From Lactifluus volemus (Eukaryota > Basidiomycota > Agaricomycetes > Russulales > Russulaceae): 64,000 nucleotides of DNA. Under the pieces are notes generated by a model that saw only the letters and a list, made by a program, of their open reading frames with translations, had not been told where the DNA came from and made no database searches. The stretch is from the NCBI GenBank assembly GCA_022376515.1, contig WTXI01000124.1:1-64000 (forward strand), in the 5' to 3' direction. The translations under genes were made by a program, and so were the position numbers. Positions within the stretch are counted from its first letter, which is position 1. The number at the start of each line of letters is the position of its first letter. Shown piece by piece: positions 11,086-24,668 of this stretch.

Positions 11086-12674
11086 CAAAGTCCTTTTGCC
11101 AATAGCAATTCTTGGTATCCTGCTCACGAAACACATCGCCCCATTCAGAATGCTCACCGCCCTTGCAAAACTCGCATTCACCCTCCCGTGCATCCTCTGC
11201 AAAGCCGCTGTGATTTACTACCGCCACTCGGGCCGCTTCGATGTGTACAATCATGGCTTGAGCCCAACCTCGATAGCTGGCCTGCCTCTCCGTCTCACAG
11301 TCCCGCACTCACGAAGGATGGGGATTTGGAGTCGAAATTAGAACCCCAAGGCAGAAAACGAGCAGGTAAGTGTGTGTGAGACGAGATCACGTGTGGAGTG
11401 GAAACGAGGGAGATCGGGCACACTGGCACGCGGGGTAAAAGAGGACGAAGTTAACTGCTGGGACTTGTGTCCCGAGTCCTTTATCCTTTTATTCATGGCC
11501 AGAAATGGCCGCTCGGTCTTGGAATGCATGAGGCAGATGACTCGGAGCCATGTGCTCAAATGGACTAAATACCCTAAGTAAAAGGGGTCTGGTGCGAAAT
11601 TGGGCGAAGCTCCCACAGGGAGCGATCGTTCTCCACGCCGGCGGGCCCTCAGGGTGCCGAGGGCGTTGGCTATCCCATTTCATGGTCCCTGTGCACGCTG
11701 CACGTTATCGGCTGCCAGCCCTCCTTCCTGCTTCTCCAACAGCGTTGGCTGGCAGCAACCCACGACATTCGATACTCGAGCGCGCCGCTCTCCATCCCGT
11801 TAACACTTGCCAAGCTTTTACCATGCTCGTTCTCGCCCAGGGCGGGCCAACGGCACTGTGGTTGGGCGGGGCCAGCGACCCGTCGCACACGGCAGGTGAT
11901 ATACGCGATGATGGGGCAAAGTTTTGCGAGGTGTTCGATATGCGCGCATCAGTTACTTCTTAGTCCACTGTGACGCGCATGCTCATTTAGGGTAGTATTT
12001 ACCGGTTTTCTTATTATACTCTTTCGAGGATCCCTGGTTTGAGCGCGAATTGTATGTGCAGGCGCTGGAAAGGTTTGATTGACGCGTACTGTATAGCCTC
12101 AATGACAACGCCTTTCCCTGCAATTTCACGACAGGACCGAACTTTGACCAAGCTCCGACCCGTCATCAGCGTGATGGACACCAATAATTTGCAATCAGCA
12201 TCAGTTCTTTATATTATACTTTGGGAATTCGATAGATAGGAGCCCATTATGTGCTCCCTTTCTGGCTACTTTTCAGCGCCTATTTCCGACTCGGAGTCAG
12301 CACGGAAGAATGATCTATACAGCACCGCACAGTTCGGAGGCGCAACATGTAGCGGTGATAAAAAGGCCATCCCTCCTCGTGTCATACCCTTATCTGCCAG
12401 AGGATAACATGAAATGATCTGGTTCGGGTAGCTATATATTTTGCTGCGCGGTCGATGCTTAATTGTCCCCTCAGGCTGTTGATCCACTATCGGATCTCCC
12501 CCCTTTTCGATCTTACGCTTGTCTGCAACGATGGCAATTTTTCGAGGTCCCGATGTGTCCTCAGCGTTTCAAGATATGCGTGCGTTTGCTCCTGCAGCCT
12601 CGCTCCAGGTTTGAAATGCCCAACTAAACCCATGTTATTGACAGGTGCAATGGCAAAGTTCTGGCATGCCGTTG
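11086..12674. repeat. 5' part of duplicated unit, copy 2
   Basis: Aligns with 1,355-2,610. About 430 bp (roughly 11,320-11,745) have no counterpart in copy 1. No gene recognised. Confidence 0.55.
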
Positions 12675-14125
12675 ATGGCATCTTCCTGTCCGTTATCTTC
12701 CCCGGGAATTTTGCCAGAGCTCTTATCATGTTAACTCAACCTTTTTCCGCTTCTCAGCTGGGAATTCGTCACCACTCTGGATTTCGAGTGGAGTGTCATC
12801 CGAGGGAATCGCCCTTACCGTTGGACAATATGGGTCCGTGCTGACGCCTGACGGGCGTCTCTTTGAAATTTCCTCAGATTCCTAGGACTGATTTGTCCCC
12901 TTTGCTAGATTTACTCCCTGACGCGGATAGCTGCCCTCATGGCCGTGATCCTCGACATGATCGAACTTGACGTCTATACGCCAATCAACTGTCAGGTTCG
13001 TGCAATGTTCCGCGACTCCGAGCCGGACTGCCTATATTGATCAGCGACGATGTCTAGCTGGGGATAGTTTTTGAACTCGTAAGCGGATTTCCGTCATCTA
13101 AGGAAATCCTAACTACTAACTACTGTGCTCTGTCTCCTTTCCTTCTAGATTTTCAGCTACTTGACGTTGGCCTGCGCATCACTATTGTTGATGCTTCGCG
13201 TGTACGCATTCCTTTATATTCGCCTTTTGGAAGAAAGAACTGATGGTAGCACCGCTGTCAGCATCGCCATTTGGAAAAGAAATAAGATCGTTCTGACACT
13301 TGCAACCACCATATGGGTAACAAACGTCGCATTCCTCATCCAAGGTAGGTCTCTTCCTCTGTAGGTGGACCTACCAGTGAGATCTCTTATGCGTTCGTTT
13401 TGGCATCAGGAATCGTGAGGGTAAATAATGAAATCTAACTATGTCGTAACCTGTGGGCTGATCCCTCCCCAGATCCGTTCCGTGTGGACATCCGAGGAAG
13501 GTTGCCTGGTGTCCAACTCCGACATCGCCAAACTCAATTTCGTCGTCACGCTCGCTACCGACATTATATTGTTCCTTATGATGCTTGCTGGCCTACTTTA
13601 CTTACGCCTGGAAGGCGGAGGCACGCTCAGTCTGGGGGACTTCCTATGGAAACAGGTAGGTGGTGACAGATTTCGGTTCCTTCCATTCGCTGATGTTGTT
13701 CCGTTTAACAGGGTGTTATTTGGTTTTTACTTGCTGCTGTTGCTGAGATCCCGCCAACGGTCAGCTTGCTACTATATATTCTCAGCGCTTATATTTTTCG
13801 CTCATCGTCATTTTTTGTCTCAGGTGTTCCTATTTTTGAACCTGAATGGTGAATTTTTGTCCTGTGTAGTTCACCAGTGAGAAACGTTGACCGCGCTTAA
13901 ACCCACCCAAAATTCCAGAAACGTTTAACTTGGTACGCTCTTCTTCTGCCACAAGTGGAGAAGACCTGTCTATTTCTTACGCGTCCTGCAACATAGATGT
14001 TTCAGATCCCAGCTCTGATAGTATTGGCCATCGCTGCAACGCGAATGTATCGCTCTCTGATAAACTTTTCCTCTGACACGTACAGCCTCCTGACTTTACT
14101 CTCTTCTTCCCACTCACGTGGCTGA
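12675..14125 (+). CDS. multi-pass (7TM-like) membrane protein, copy 2
   Basis: Tandem paralogue of the gene at 2,611 with the same exon plan and near-identical helices (RIAALMAVILDMIELD, ACASLLLMLRV, KRNKIVLTLATT-W, SNSDIAKLNFVVTLATDI, QGVIWFLLAAVAEIPPT, MFQIPALIVLAIAATRMYR). It keeps the 11-nt GIVR exon. All exons after the first join in frame, and the stop is at 14,125. The first exon differs: a 7-nt difference from copy 1 near 12,715 throws the proposed ATG at 12,675 out of frame with the next exon. Either the true start lies elsewhere, or this copy has a damaged N-terminus. Function unknown. Confidence 0.66.
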
Positions 14126-15485
14126 TGGCTATACAGGGCCGACGGCATTCCAAGTAGTGGTCGCTCGTTGCCGAGGGTCAACGGGCTTTCCGGGGCTATC
14201 CCACCCAGCCGAATGCATGTGTCCATTCACACCACGCGTGAACGTGATTTAATGCCAGAGCCTCGGACAAACCAGCTTAATCCTCACTTCTGCATTGAAG
14301 ACAGCTGCATGTCAAAGCGTGGGGATTGGGATGAGAAGGCGACTTGGGGGGGCGACGTGGAAAAATAGTTTCCGTCGTTAACGGGTCTGTTTAGAAACCG
14401 GCTGCATTAGTCTTGATGTGTACGATAGCTTGAGTATGTTGCCATTGTAGCGTAGGGGACAACCGACGAACACCCCCCAGACTAGTTAACGAATTACCTT
14501 GCCTTGCAAGGTATCTGCGAGCATAAATCAAGAGTGACTGTGGGGTGTAGGGATAATTTCCGACACAACGGCCCTAAAATCAATTATATCTGTTCTCATG
14601 AGTCTAGGAAACCAGAAAAGAGAGCTGGTACGGTTTACCGTGTGGGAACGTCGCGGAATGTCACCGAGCCCAGAGGTCATTACCGAGATCGCAAGATAAC
14701 CCCCCGCAGAGGTAGTTTTCTGGCCATCTGTCAGGTTTCACACGATGACGAGGGCGATCGTTTATAATTGTGAATGATCCAAACTTACAATGAAAACCGG
14801 GCGACGGACTTGCTGAACCCGCTCCGCTTCGAAAAGTAGTAGTAGTTCTCAGGAAATGGCCGCCCCAGAGAGGGTACTCGCCACCTACTAAAGCCGATGC
14901 TCCAAGGGGAGTAACGTGTGTTGATTTCCCAACTGGCAGACAATCTCTGCCGGGTATCCCAAGAGGTACACTAAAACCGTAGGGCACTTACAAGGTCATC
15001 AAGGACTCCATATTCGAGAGTAATTAAGGTACTCTCCACATAAGAAAGAGTTCAGGACTAGCACTGGCATATAATACAGTTGTGAGTAGCAATCAAGTTC
15101 CCACAAGTGGCCCGTGTAGATTTAGCAGCTTAGATAATCTGTGAGATAAGATAAAAGCGTTCTGGTCGAGCGCTAATCTACAGGTCATAAGTAAATACTC
15201 CAGTTATTGGACAAAAGACTGAAGTGAACGTATCAAAAACTACTCATTTATATACTGTCCAAGTATATAGAAACATCCAATAAATCAAGGAGATTTGTTC
15301 ATACGAAGATCAACTATCCAGGTGTCCAGGCAACTAGTCCATATAATAAATCGTTTATATATTGTCTGTAATCGTAAGACGCACGAAAGCGAGATGACCG
15401 GTCTGCTAGATCCGCGGGAACCGGGTCGCGCTCTCAACAGGCCGGGTGATGAGATAAAATCCGGTAGTAGGAAAAGGCGAGTGGG
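14126..15485. other. intergenic, duplicated unit copy 2
   Basis: Counterpart of 4,069-5,228. Apart from the 331-bp insertion listed separately it holds nothing that I recognise. Confidence 0.55.
15113..15443. mobile_element. 331-bp copy-specific insertion flanked by GGCC
   Basis: Comparison with copy 1 (near 5,170-5,185) shows a clean insertion. Copy 1 reads AGTGGCCGGGGTGATGA, while copy 2 has GGCC at 15,109-15,112 and again at 15,440-15,443, around otherwise unmatched AT-rich sequence. The repeated GGCC could be a 4-bp target duplication. I see no terminal inverted repeat, A-tail or open frame, so the type of element is open. Confidence 0.45.
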
Positions 15486-16310
15486 TTAAACGTTATAGAT
15501 TAGCCTTTTCTCCGAGCCCGGAGTAGACCTCCCCGAAGTCGCATGCGGCCTGTCACGTCTTCGAGCAGCCACGTAGAGGACAACTACGAAGACGGAAGTG
15601 AAGAGCACTGAGATCCAAGGGAAAATGGCAAGCAAGACCGCTGGAAGAAAGTTGGCATCTTCGTTCTCACAGCTCCGAAGATAGTTGAGCTGCACGACTT
15701 ACCAGGATGCTGCTCGTTGTATTTGTATGACTGACCCGTCGCAATGATATACAACTGCACGGCTTGTGGAGATAGCTCCCTGCCACCAAGAAAGGCGGTG
15801 ATTTGGGCTCGGTTAGTTGCCAACTTAGCCGTATAGACTATCTCGTTACTAAGAACCGCCATATTGAGGACGTTGAAAAATCCCGCTTGGGTCTTCAGCG
15901 AGCGAGTGGCAGACTCTGGCCAAACTATCGTGACTAGAATAAAAATTGCTGCGAGAAGGGCTATAATTGCGCAAGCGGCTGTGATGACGACACCATTCAC
16001 AAAGATACCTGTGTGGACAAGGTGTTAGAAAGGAATGAGAGTACTAGTGACAGAACTACCGAGGATGTTAACATGAACAATCACGCCAGTTGGAGCCTCT
16101 TCTTGAATATCTGTCCGTGCCTGGTTGGACCAAGACCAAAGCCTAGATAGAGGTATTAGATTAAGTGGAGTGGAGGAGCGAAAGAAGATAAGACACAAAC
16201 TTTATCAGGCCATTCAGACCGATGGAGCCGCCAATGATACACCAAAGCAAGGAAAGGGAAAGGAAAATGAGCCGCTGTTTCTTGAGGGGGGCCGCGGGGG
16301 AGGTGGACAT
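15486..16310 (-). CDS. small membrane protein with about four TM segments, copy 2
   Basis: Paralogue of the gene at 5,229, with the ATG at 16,310 (MSTSPAAPLKKQ). It has the same first helix, the same three introns and the same last exon (DANFLPAVLLAIFPWISVLF, then AARRRDRPHATSGRSTPGSEK). Conservation of all splice sites and of the reading frame between two copies that differ by many silent and conservative changes suggests both are, or recently were, functional. Function unknown. Confidence 0.7.
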
Positions 16311-19084
16311 GGCGGAATGGGAAAGTTCGACGAGAGGTGAGAAATGAATTGGTATTTATGTACTAGGACAGGAGACATCCTAATTGAAATAATACCGCAC
16401 TTTGCGCTCACAGATGACAAGTTCCTGTAACACTGTTGTCAAAAAGGGTTATCACAGAGAAGGCTGCCTTGGTATTCACACGTCGACTGTTGAACCGAAA
16501 TTACAGGGACGGCCATTACCAGGCCACCATTGTAATCGCCTCTTTCGCTTAGAAACCAATGCACGGCTCCAGCGCGCTAAGATAAGCTGATGGCAAATTA
16601 CTTGAGTAAGCTAGTTCCCGAAAATAAAAGCGCTTCCAAAAAAAAAAAATGAAACCAATGCAATGTATGCGCGCCATGCAGTGTGTCTTCTGGTTCCTGA
16701 TTGGTGACCGGGATCATGAGCAATATCAGACAGAGTGAGCATATCGAAGCCAGCCTTCAACTTTTGTCTGCAAGTGAACTGGCATGACGATCCTATCTCA
16801 GGATGCGAGTGATCGTTCCTGATGGTGGGCATAAACAGGGCATTCGATTTCAATTACGCCAAAACCTTGGCCAACACAGTGGACCATGATTAGGTAATGG
16901 ATGACTTTCAATTTCAATTTCTCATCCAATTCTTGTTCAACCACCACAAAATATGACATATGACATCCTGTACCACATGCAAGCATATTCTGTGTGTTTC
17001 TTTTGGGTAGAATTGTGTTATATAGCGAAAGCGGTTTGTCACGCCTGCCGATTGATGCCGTGTCGGAGTTTCTAAGCTCCCAAAAATGGCTAGTCACTAG
17101 TTGCACAAGCGTTACAAAAATGGTAAGCCGCTCCGCGTAGCATGAGAAGCATTTTCTGCTCACGATATCTTATCACCCACTCACTGACCTGTGATGAAAT
17201 GGGTGATTTCGGTTCCGAAAGATTCCATTTGTTTGCACTGACAGCCCTTTAGCACATTAGGATGTAAATATGATCTGAGGCAAGCACCTTCACTTTCATC
17301 CCTGTTTGATACTTAATGGATTTGTCTTTAGATCATAGCTACGAGATTTGGATGTACATAAAGAGCCTTCGTATTATTGGAGAGCACTGATGCTCAGATA
17401 ATCTCAGGGGCACGCCCAAGCGCTGCGGAGTCTGGACTATGGCGGGTGACAAGCATGACGACGTGGTTAGGAACGAGAAACGAGAGAGATGGAGACGAGG
17501 AATCAACTGATTGTGCCTGTGCCGCGTATACTCCACCTCTTCTAGAAGCTGCAAGTTACACACAGGTCTGCTAGAGATCAGACTTCGCTACAGTGGAAAG
17601 AAATTGAAACCGCAATTGCATCGCTCATCGCTCACCGGTCACTGTGTGAGGATCTGACACATTCTTTTACCTTCAAGGAGGTGGCACGTTCAATAACCGC
17701 ATCGGCAGGTCACATGTCACATTTCAAGGTGTATCCAATCATGATAGGATTTGGAGAAGTTGCGTTCACTCTGTGCTATTACGCTCCTCTTCATTTCTTT
17801 CTTCGTGTCGACCTGCTGCTACACTTCAATTACATCGTGTTTGAATGTTCACCCCCGATTACTTCCACTATTTTGTCTCGCGAGGTCCAACTCTTGCAAC
17901 CTTTCATCCTCCATTGTAAGATCGCGGTCGAACGCATCTTGAAATAAAAAATCCCGTAACAAGCGGATCGTCGAACACCCTTGGCCTCGTGACAACGCGA
18001 TGTAGATGTTGGAAAACGATTATTGTCCTGATGGTGGTCGATGATTGTGTTTGACCTTGAGACGGGTAATGTGTAAATTTCGGCTCCCTAACCCACACCG
18101 AAAGTGCAACCAACCAACGCGGTCGGGATTTCTCATAACCACGATGATTGAAATTGGCACGGGGCCCATTTTCGGGTCACAGCGCCGGCACGACTACAAG
18201 AGCGAGGAACCACAGAAAACGTGCCGTGCCATCACGACGCGCCGAAGTTACCATAGTCGATGATCACCAAGCGGGCACCACCAGCATGCCACACTACGGG
18301 GATGGAACCTCAGGCCGCAACCGGTGTTCTTTATCATCAGGAGGCCTCACCTTTCTTGCTTTTCGTGAGACGATACACGCACGAGCATCCTCCTCCGGGT
18401 CGTGCTGTCCAAGCCCGCATTCCTGCATCGTGCGTTCGAGCCATTCGCGCGTGAGTCACAACAGCCCTGGCTTGAGTGGATGGCCGCTCGGGTGATGGGA
18501 GGTCAGTGTGGCATCGATACAGTGTGCGTTCGCGAGCTGTAGCGCCTGTGGGTCTGATTCGAGCATATGATTGTCAACGGTGTTATAGTTGTGTGGAGGT
18601 GCGCTTGTACATCGACATACGTTGCGGTAATCATGATATGGCACGGCAGATAGTTCGCTCTCGGAGTTGCTGGCTAAACAAGCTGGTCATGAAACACCTT
18701 GTTTGTTGCAGAATCGATGACGCAGACTCGGTTCAGCGCATTGATCCCGGTTCTTAAACACGTCTGTGAATGGACTGAGTATTCTGTGAGAGTTTCACAA
18801 CAACAAAGTGACAAATCCGGACCAGTTATGCATTCTTGTAAGCTGCTCTTTTCCTCGCCCTGCTCACAAGTGCTTGGAAGAATGTGTTGAGCATGGAATG
18901 CATACGGTTCGCATCACCAGGGAGGCCGAGTTGTTCGAATGGAGAAGACGGTGAAGGATCCTGGCGATAGAAAAGTTGGGATTCTTTGTAGCGGAGGTGG
19001 GAAAAGGATGAGGAGAGACGAGGCAACAGCACACTTGGGCTTCGGTGCCATGTCACGTGTAGCTGATCTCTGACCTGAACCAAT
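16311..19084. other. long intergenic stretch, copy 2
   Basis: Contains blocks matching 6,066-6,840 of copy 1, separated by copy-2-specific sequence (about 16,850-17,500 and 17,575-18,980). A short extra block also sits at about 16,390-16,445. Small open frames occur on both strands but none resembles a known family or has a supporting splice chain. The last ~100 bp should hold the mannosidase promoter. Confidence 0.45.
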
Positions 19085-22000
19085 ATGGGTGGCGGTCATG
19101 GTCATAATATCTCTGACTACCCACAACTCAATTGTTCGCCTGGTGCCAAGTGGATAAAGAGTCTTACCAACGATCGTACAGGCAATTTCACTGGTGGTCA
19201 TTTCTCAGATATCAACCTTTCTTCTGTCCTCTTCACCCATCGATTGGATGGTAACAAGTTCGTCGAACTCCAGAGATGGAGTGCCCCAGGGATCAGCAAG
19301 CCTTCCTTTGAAGAGGCCCTTAAGCAAGAGTTTCAACCAGCCAAGAAGGGTGAATCCATTGGGCCATCCTGTGAGTAAGCCGTAGTTTCAAAAGTATTCA
19401 CTCAGTTTACCATTCCAGGGGTATGTTCTTCCTTATCTTGATCCACCCAGCTCGTACGAAGGTATATGTAGTCCAACCACTGGTACAAAATCACGGTGCA
19501 CATCCCATCTGATTGGAAAGACTACGAACGCGTCCAGTGTAAGTCCGTTTCCGCCTTATCCCCACTGCGGTCAACTATGTCCAGGCAACTTATACTGACA
19601 TTTCCCCAGTCGAGTTTGATCCCGGTTGTGAGGCCATGATATATACCACTGATGGAACACCCTTGCAAGGTATGTGATCTCTTCGCCCGTTTAGCATCAG
19701 ACTCAGCTCACACTTTCCAAGGTATTACTGGTGGGTATGGTGGTGACAGGCGAGTCGAGTACATCATTCCTCTCGAAGTGCGCAAGAAAGGCACACACTC
19801 CTTCGTCGCCGAGGCTACTTGCAACGGAATGTTTGGCGTCCCATGGAACGGTGACACCATCCAGCCCCCAGACGTTCGCTTCTTCATCTTCTCACGCCAC
19901 CCAGAAATGCTCAAGTGTCATTTCAGCAAAATAGATACTTTCAACTCGCCTCAGCCGATCTGGTCGTTCCTAACATGCCCGCATGGGGCCTTCTCTGGGA
20001 TTTTCCACCCTTCGTGAGCTCATCGGAACCCTCCCTGGTAACTCGACCCTACAAAACAAGGCGCTCACTGTCGCAAACGCAATTATGAACACATTCTACA
20101 AGAATGACCCCGGGAGCATATTGGCCGCGCGCAAACTTGCTGATGAGGTATTTGGCGAGAATTGGGGGGAGCACGGTGTGGACATATACAAACACGGGTC
20201 GAAGGAAGCGCAGGTCTGGGGGATCGGTCATTGTCATATCGACACAGCCTGGTATGCCTTATTCCTCGAACACGTTGTGCGCGACTGACGAAAAGGATAG
20301 GCTGTGGCCGTACCATGTCACTCAGCAGAAAGTCGCACGGTCATGGTCGACCCAGGTTGACCTGATGGAACGGTACCAGAACACCGATTTGCGAGCTCTT
20401 CCGCCCAGCAGTACAAGTGGCTCGAGCAACTATATCCACCCCTCTTCGAGCGAGTACGTGAGATGGTCCGCGCGGGGAAGTTTTACCCAATCGGTGGGTC
20501 TTGGGTCGAAAACGACGCAAACATGCCGTCCGGTGAGGCACTCGCTCGACAGTTGATCTTTGGCCAGCGCTACTTCGAATCGCGCTTCGGGATGCGGAGC
20601 CGTGTTGGGTGGCTCCCCGATAGTTTCGGCCTCACCGGGGCGCTCCCACAGATCATTCGCGGTGCGGGTATGGATTACTTTTTCACGCAAAAGCTAAGCT
20701 GGTGGGAATCATTCTTCTCTTCTTACTGAGGAGAGAAGTTGATGCACGTGGAAAGGAACAACGTCAACGTGTTCCCTCACTCGACTTTTAATTGGGTCGG
20801 CATTGATGGAACCCAGGTGCTCTGTCACATGACACCTGTTGGTAGGTTTCCACGCTCTATCCCTGAGTTGGAGGCGGTTCACCTACACCTACACGAGATA
20901 CATACAACGCGCAGGCAACCGCAGGTGATATTAATAAAGCGCTCACCAATCACAAGGTGCCTTTACCTCAGTAGTGTTTTTCACTTGATTAACCTTTGAT
21001 GATGATCCCTTGCTCAGAACCTCGAATCCAGCTCGACATCGCTCCTCGTCTTTGGAAATGGTGATGGTGGTGGTGGACCCCTCGCGAAGATGCTTGAAAG
21101 TGTATGACTCTCCTCCAACCTACCTCCCTTATCACTGACACTGGTCGTTGACCGATTACAGCTCCGCCGCCTCCGGGGAACTGCCAATACGTCTCGCGAG
21201 CTGCCAGTCGTACACATGGGCCACTCTGTCGACGAATTTTTCGATCATCTCAAGACAAGTTCGGATGGTGGGCGCAAGTTACCAAATTGGTGCGTAGCTC
21301 ACTTTTTGCGTGCCAACTGACGGGTAAGCTGATGTCGTTTGGTCAATAAGGCGCGGGGAGCTGTATCTCGAGGTATGTTCCAGAATTCTCACACTGAGGT
21401 ATGTGTGGGTGTTGATGGCGCGTCGGGTTGTTTAGTTCCATCGCGGGACGTATACTTCGCATGGTGAGGTTACCGTTCGCCTCAGGGCAGGGATATTATG
21501 GAAAGCTGATCATGTGACCAGGGTCGATCAAGAAAGGAAATCGTAAATCCGAGATTCTCCTGCGCGACGCTGAGGTAGGCTATTTCTTGAAGATTTGAAG
21601 GGTTGTTGCTGATTGATCTTTCTGACATAGCATGTCGCAACACTTGCGTCTATTTTCAAGGGCGAAAAGTACAAGTACCCGAAGCAGACTCTTGATGATA
21701 GCTGGGAAAAGGTGCTCTTGAACCAATGTATGCAACTTCTTCCTCTCGGATGCTTAAATATTTACGCGACGATCGCATAGTCCACGACGGTGCGCCTCTG
21801 ATTCTCGTTCTTTCAGGTGACAAGCTCTGACTATTATGCACTGCTGTAGTCCTCCCGGGTTCCGCAATGTACTTCCTTCGCTTGGTCTCACAGTATTTGT
21901 CGTACTGACAACGGCATGTCCAACTTTAGCGGCATGGTTTATGACGATGCTGAAAAGCTCTACGCTGAGGTGCGCAGCGACACGGAGGCACTCATCGACA

Positions 22001-23924
22001 AAGCATTGGGTGTTCTGTACCCCGACTCCTTGCCACTTTCCTCTGCTGCCTCTACATCCGCAGGGCCACTGACCATCTTCGCGCACAACACGACGCCTTT
22101 CGCTCGGCGGGAAATTGTACGGGTGCCGCTTGCCGCTGGAGGTATAAGCTTGGGAGACGTGTTGCAGACAACCAGCGACGGCAAGGAAGGCTACATAGTC
22201 TTAGAAGGTGGCGCGGGCGGTGGACTCGCCCTGCCGAGCCAGATCAATGTTAAGAACCTTAATGGTGAGCGAAACTCGTATATGCTGTTGGCGGCGGTCA
22301 TTAATTTATGCCGAACGATGGCGTAGTCGTGACTGTGCGCAGCGTGGGGAGCGAACACTTTGTGTTGGGGAATGGGAATGTACAACTTACCGTCGCCGGA
22401 GGACGAGTTACAAGTCTGTTCGACGTACGGCTCAAGTGTGTGCTCTTTCTTTACTTTATCTCTTAAGGGTACTGATGCCCTCCGTGTGCTCAGGCGCGAA
22501 CTCATCCCACACGGTGAGACCGGAGGTTTGATTATTTTCGAGGACCATCCTAACTACTGGGACGCATGGGGTGCGTCACTCGTGACTTGGGGTTCACCAG
22601 TGCTGTATTACTCATTGACGGCGTCAGACGTCGAAATACACCATTTGGAGAAGTGTCAACCACTCAAATTCGAGAACATACAAGTTGTTGCATCTGGCCC
22701 GGCACGTGGTGTTGTGGAGGCTGAAGCGAAGTACGGATCGAGCACGATCAGGGTGACGGTCAGTGCTATATACCATGGTACTCTTGTTATCTGCTGACCG
22801 ACAAGTTAGATCTCGTTGGACGCCATCGAAGGTTTCGCTAATTTCACGTGACCTACATCTAGATCTAACGGTTCCGTAGGACCCTCTTCCAATCAATTCA
22901 TATTCAGTGCCGAAGTCGACTGGCACGAGCGCCACGAGTTTTTGAAGTGTAAGTGAATATGTTGCAGCGTATGTCGTGAGCTGATGGATCGTAGTTGAAC
23001 TGCCCCTCGACATCCACAGTGATGTTGCGACTTACGAAACGCCGTGGGGTCACGTCCAGCGCCCGACGCATAAGAATACGACCTGGGACGCGGCGAAATT
23101 CGAAGTATGCGGACACAAGGTATGGTTTCCCTTTGCCTCGATAGGTGCTCCGAGTGTGACATGGGCCACCTTTTCGTTGAAACGTAAGTTTGCGGATCTG
23201 AGCGAATACGGTTATGGCGTAGCTATACTATCAGAGTCCAAGTACGGATTCTCGTGCCAGGGCAATGTCCTGAGAATTTCGCTCTTGCGCGCAGCGACCG
23301 CCCCTGATGCAGAGCAAGATCAAGGTGCGTTGTTTGCTTTCATTGCGTCCCGAGAGACATCATGATAACGACTTGTAACGATGCAGGCAAGCACGAATTT
23401 TCATGGGCGCTTTATCCACACCGGGGTCATTTCCTCCAGTCGGATGTCCCCGTCTCAGCTTATCTGTTCAACTCCCCACTACACGGTGTGCTTCTTCTCC
23501 TCCACTCACCTGAAAAGTGTTTTTTACCCTCATGAAAGTGCGCTACCTCCTCAATGGCAGCTCATTGGCCTCCGCAGTGCCACACAAGCCACCGTTCATT
23601 GTTTATGGTAGGAGCTGCAGCGTGTTTCTGGAGACGTTGAAGCGCGGGGACCTCGACGATGCCAAGGGAATCCGCACGGTTGTACTGCGACTCTACGAAG
23701 CCTACGGCGGCCACGCGTCCATCTGCTTGCAGGTCAACATGCCTCAAAGGGTCATCGCGGCATACGAGACGAATCTGCTTGAGGACGACGTGGGTGCGGA
23801 CTCGCTTGCCTTGGAGCGGACGACGGGTGAGTGGGGTGAACAACCTGGTGAACAGATGCTCCGGCTCGTGTTTCGTGGGTTCGAGGTGAAGACAATCAAG
23901 GTTGTGCTTGCGAAAGACGCGTGA
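19085..23924 (+). pseudogene. GH38 alpha-mannosidase, copy 2 (full length, two frame breaks)
   Basis: Resembles fungal Ams1-type class II alpha-mannosidases, which trim alpha-mannose from glycans in cytosol/vacuole. The start MGGGHGHNISDYPQLN leads into NFTGGHFSD, an N-terminal domain, the metal/catalytic motif GHCHIDTAW split by an intron (20,221 on), MDYFFTQKLSW, NVFPHSTFNWVGIDG, a beta-rich C-terminal half and the end VVLAKDA. About 25 exons can be joined by GT-AG introns. Two 1-nt losses break the frame: near 20,012 (before the TLREL stretch) and near 20,372 (TACC where copy 1 has TACCC). The junction after 19,372 also needs a 2-nt exon or is damaged. Apart from these it reads well, so it may be a live gene with sequence errors. 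No signal peptide seen. Confidence 0.75.
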
Positions 23925-24539
23925 TAGTAGTGTGGCGTTGAGTTGTCCGGGTATGGTATCGTCCATCCCATGCGCTATTTTTGGGCCTCACATTTTTTTC
24001 AAGGTCAGCAAGGAACGAAGGACAATTGTATGGATACGTTGAATAGCTGGTTGAATTGTGACCACTTTCCCTGGTGAGAGTACCTGTAAAATAATATTAG
24101 TTCAAAGGTCTCCAGATTGAGTGGCCGGGACGTTGAAGCTTGAGACATGGTTGGGTTGAGACGGTTTTCGTCGATCAAATTTGGGGTTACGTTGGCAAGG
24201 AGCTCGCTAAGGCTTTGGTGACACGATCTGCCTGATGATGCGGGCCGCTCAGGCTTGGCTCCCCAAATGGTGAGCCGGTGCGAGATGAGCCTAAGGTCAC
24301 CCCATCAGACCTTTTCCAGCGCTCCGTCCTCCACAAGCTCTCCACTGAGACAAACCGAGAGATGAACCAGATGCAGTCATGCTCTTGGTCACGCTGAACA
24401 TCTGAAATTCTTGTCGAAATACTCAACATTATCCCCATCCGACTCTCTGACTCGTATCCTCATGCCCTCTCTGTCCATATATGGCAGTTCTCATCCCACA
24501 GGATATCCATATGTCCACCCAGCATGATTCTTCCTTTTT
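23925..24539. other. mannosidase 3' flank with a possible F-box gene scrap
   Basis: The first part repeats 10,680-11,050. From about 24,170 it also resembles 30,905-31,100, after copy 3. At about 24,400-24,500 the plus strand gives SEILVEILNI followed by a short leucine-rich stretch, which recalls the start of F-box domains. It is too short and isolated to call a gene. Confidence 0.35.
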
Positions 24540-24668
24540 TTTTAAAAAAAATCAGCATTTATATCCCGCAACATGTGACTATGACAAAGACGCGGTCCCT
24601 ATGGGTACAGGAATGGATCAGGCGGCGGGGGGAATGTGGGTGAGGTATAACGTTGGGCTGGCCTTTCC
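24540..24668 (-). repeat. A-tailed repeat, second copy at 31,945
   Basis: On the minus strand both copies run through CATGTTG(T/C)GG(A/G)AT and ATGCTGATTT into an A-run. Similarity extends about 120 bp. An A-tail suggests the 3' end of a retroposed sequence. The copy here is cut by the next element. Confidence 0.4.
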
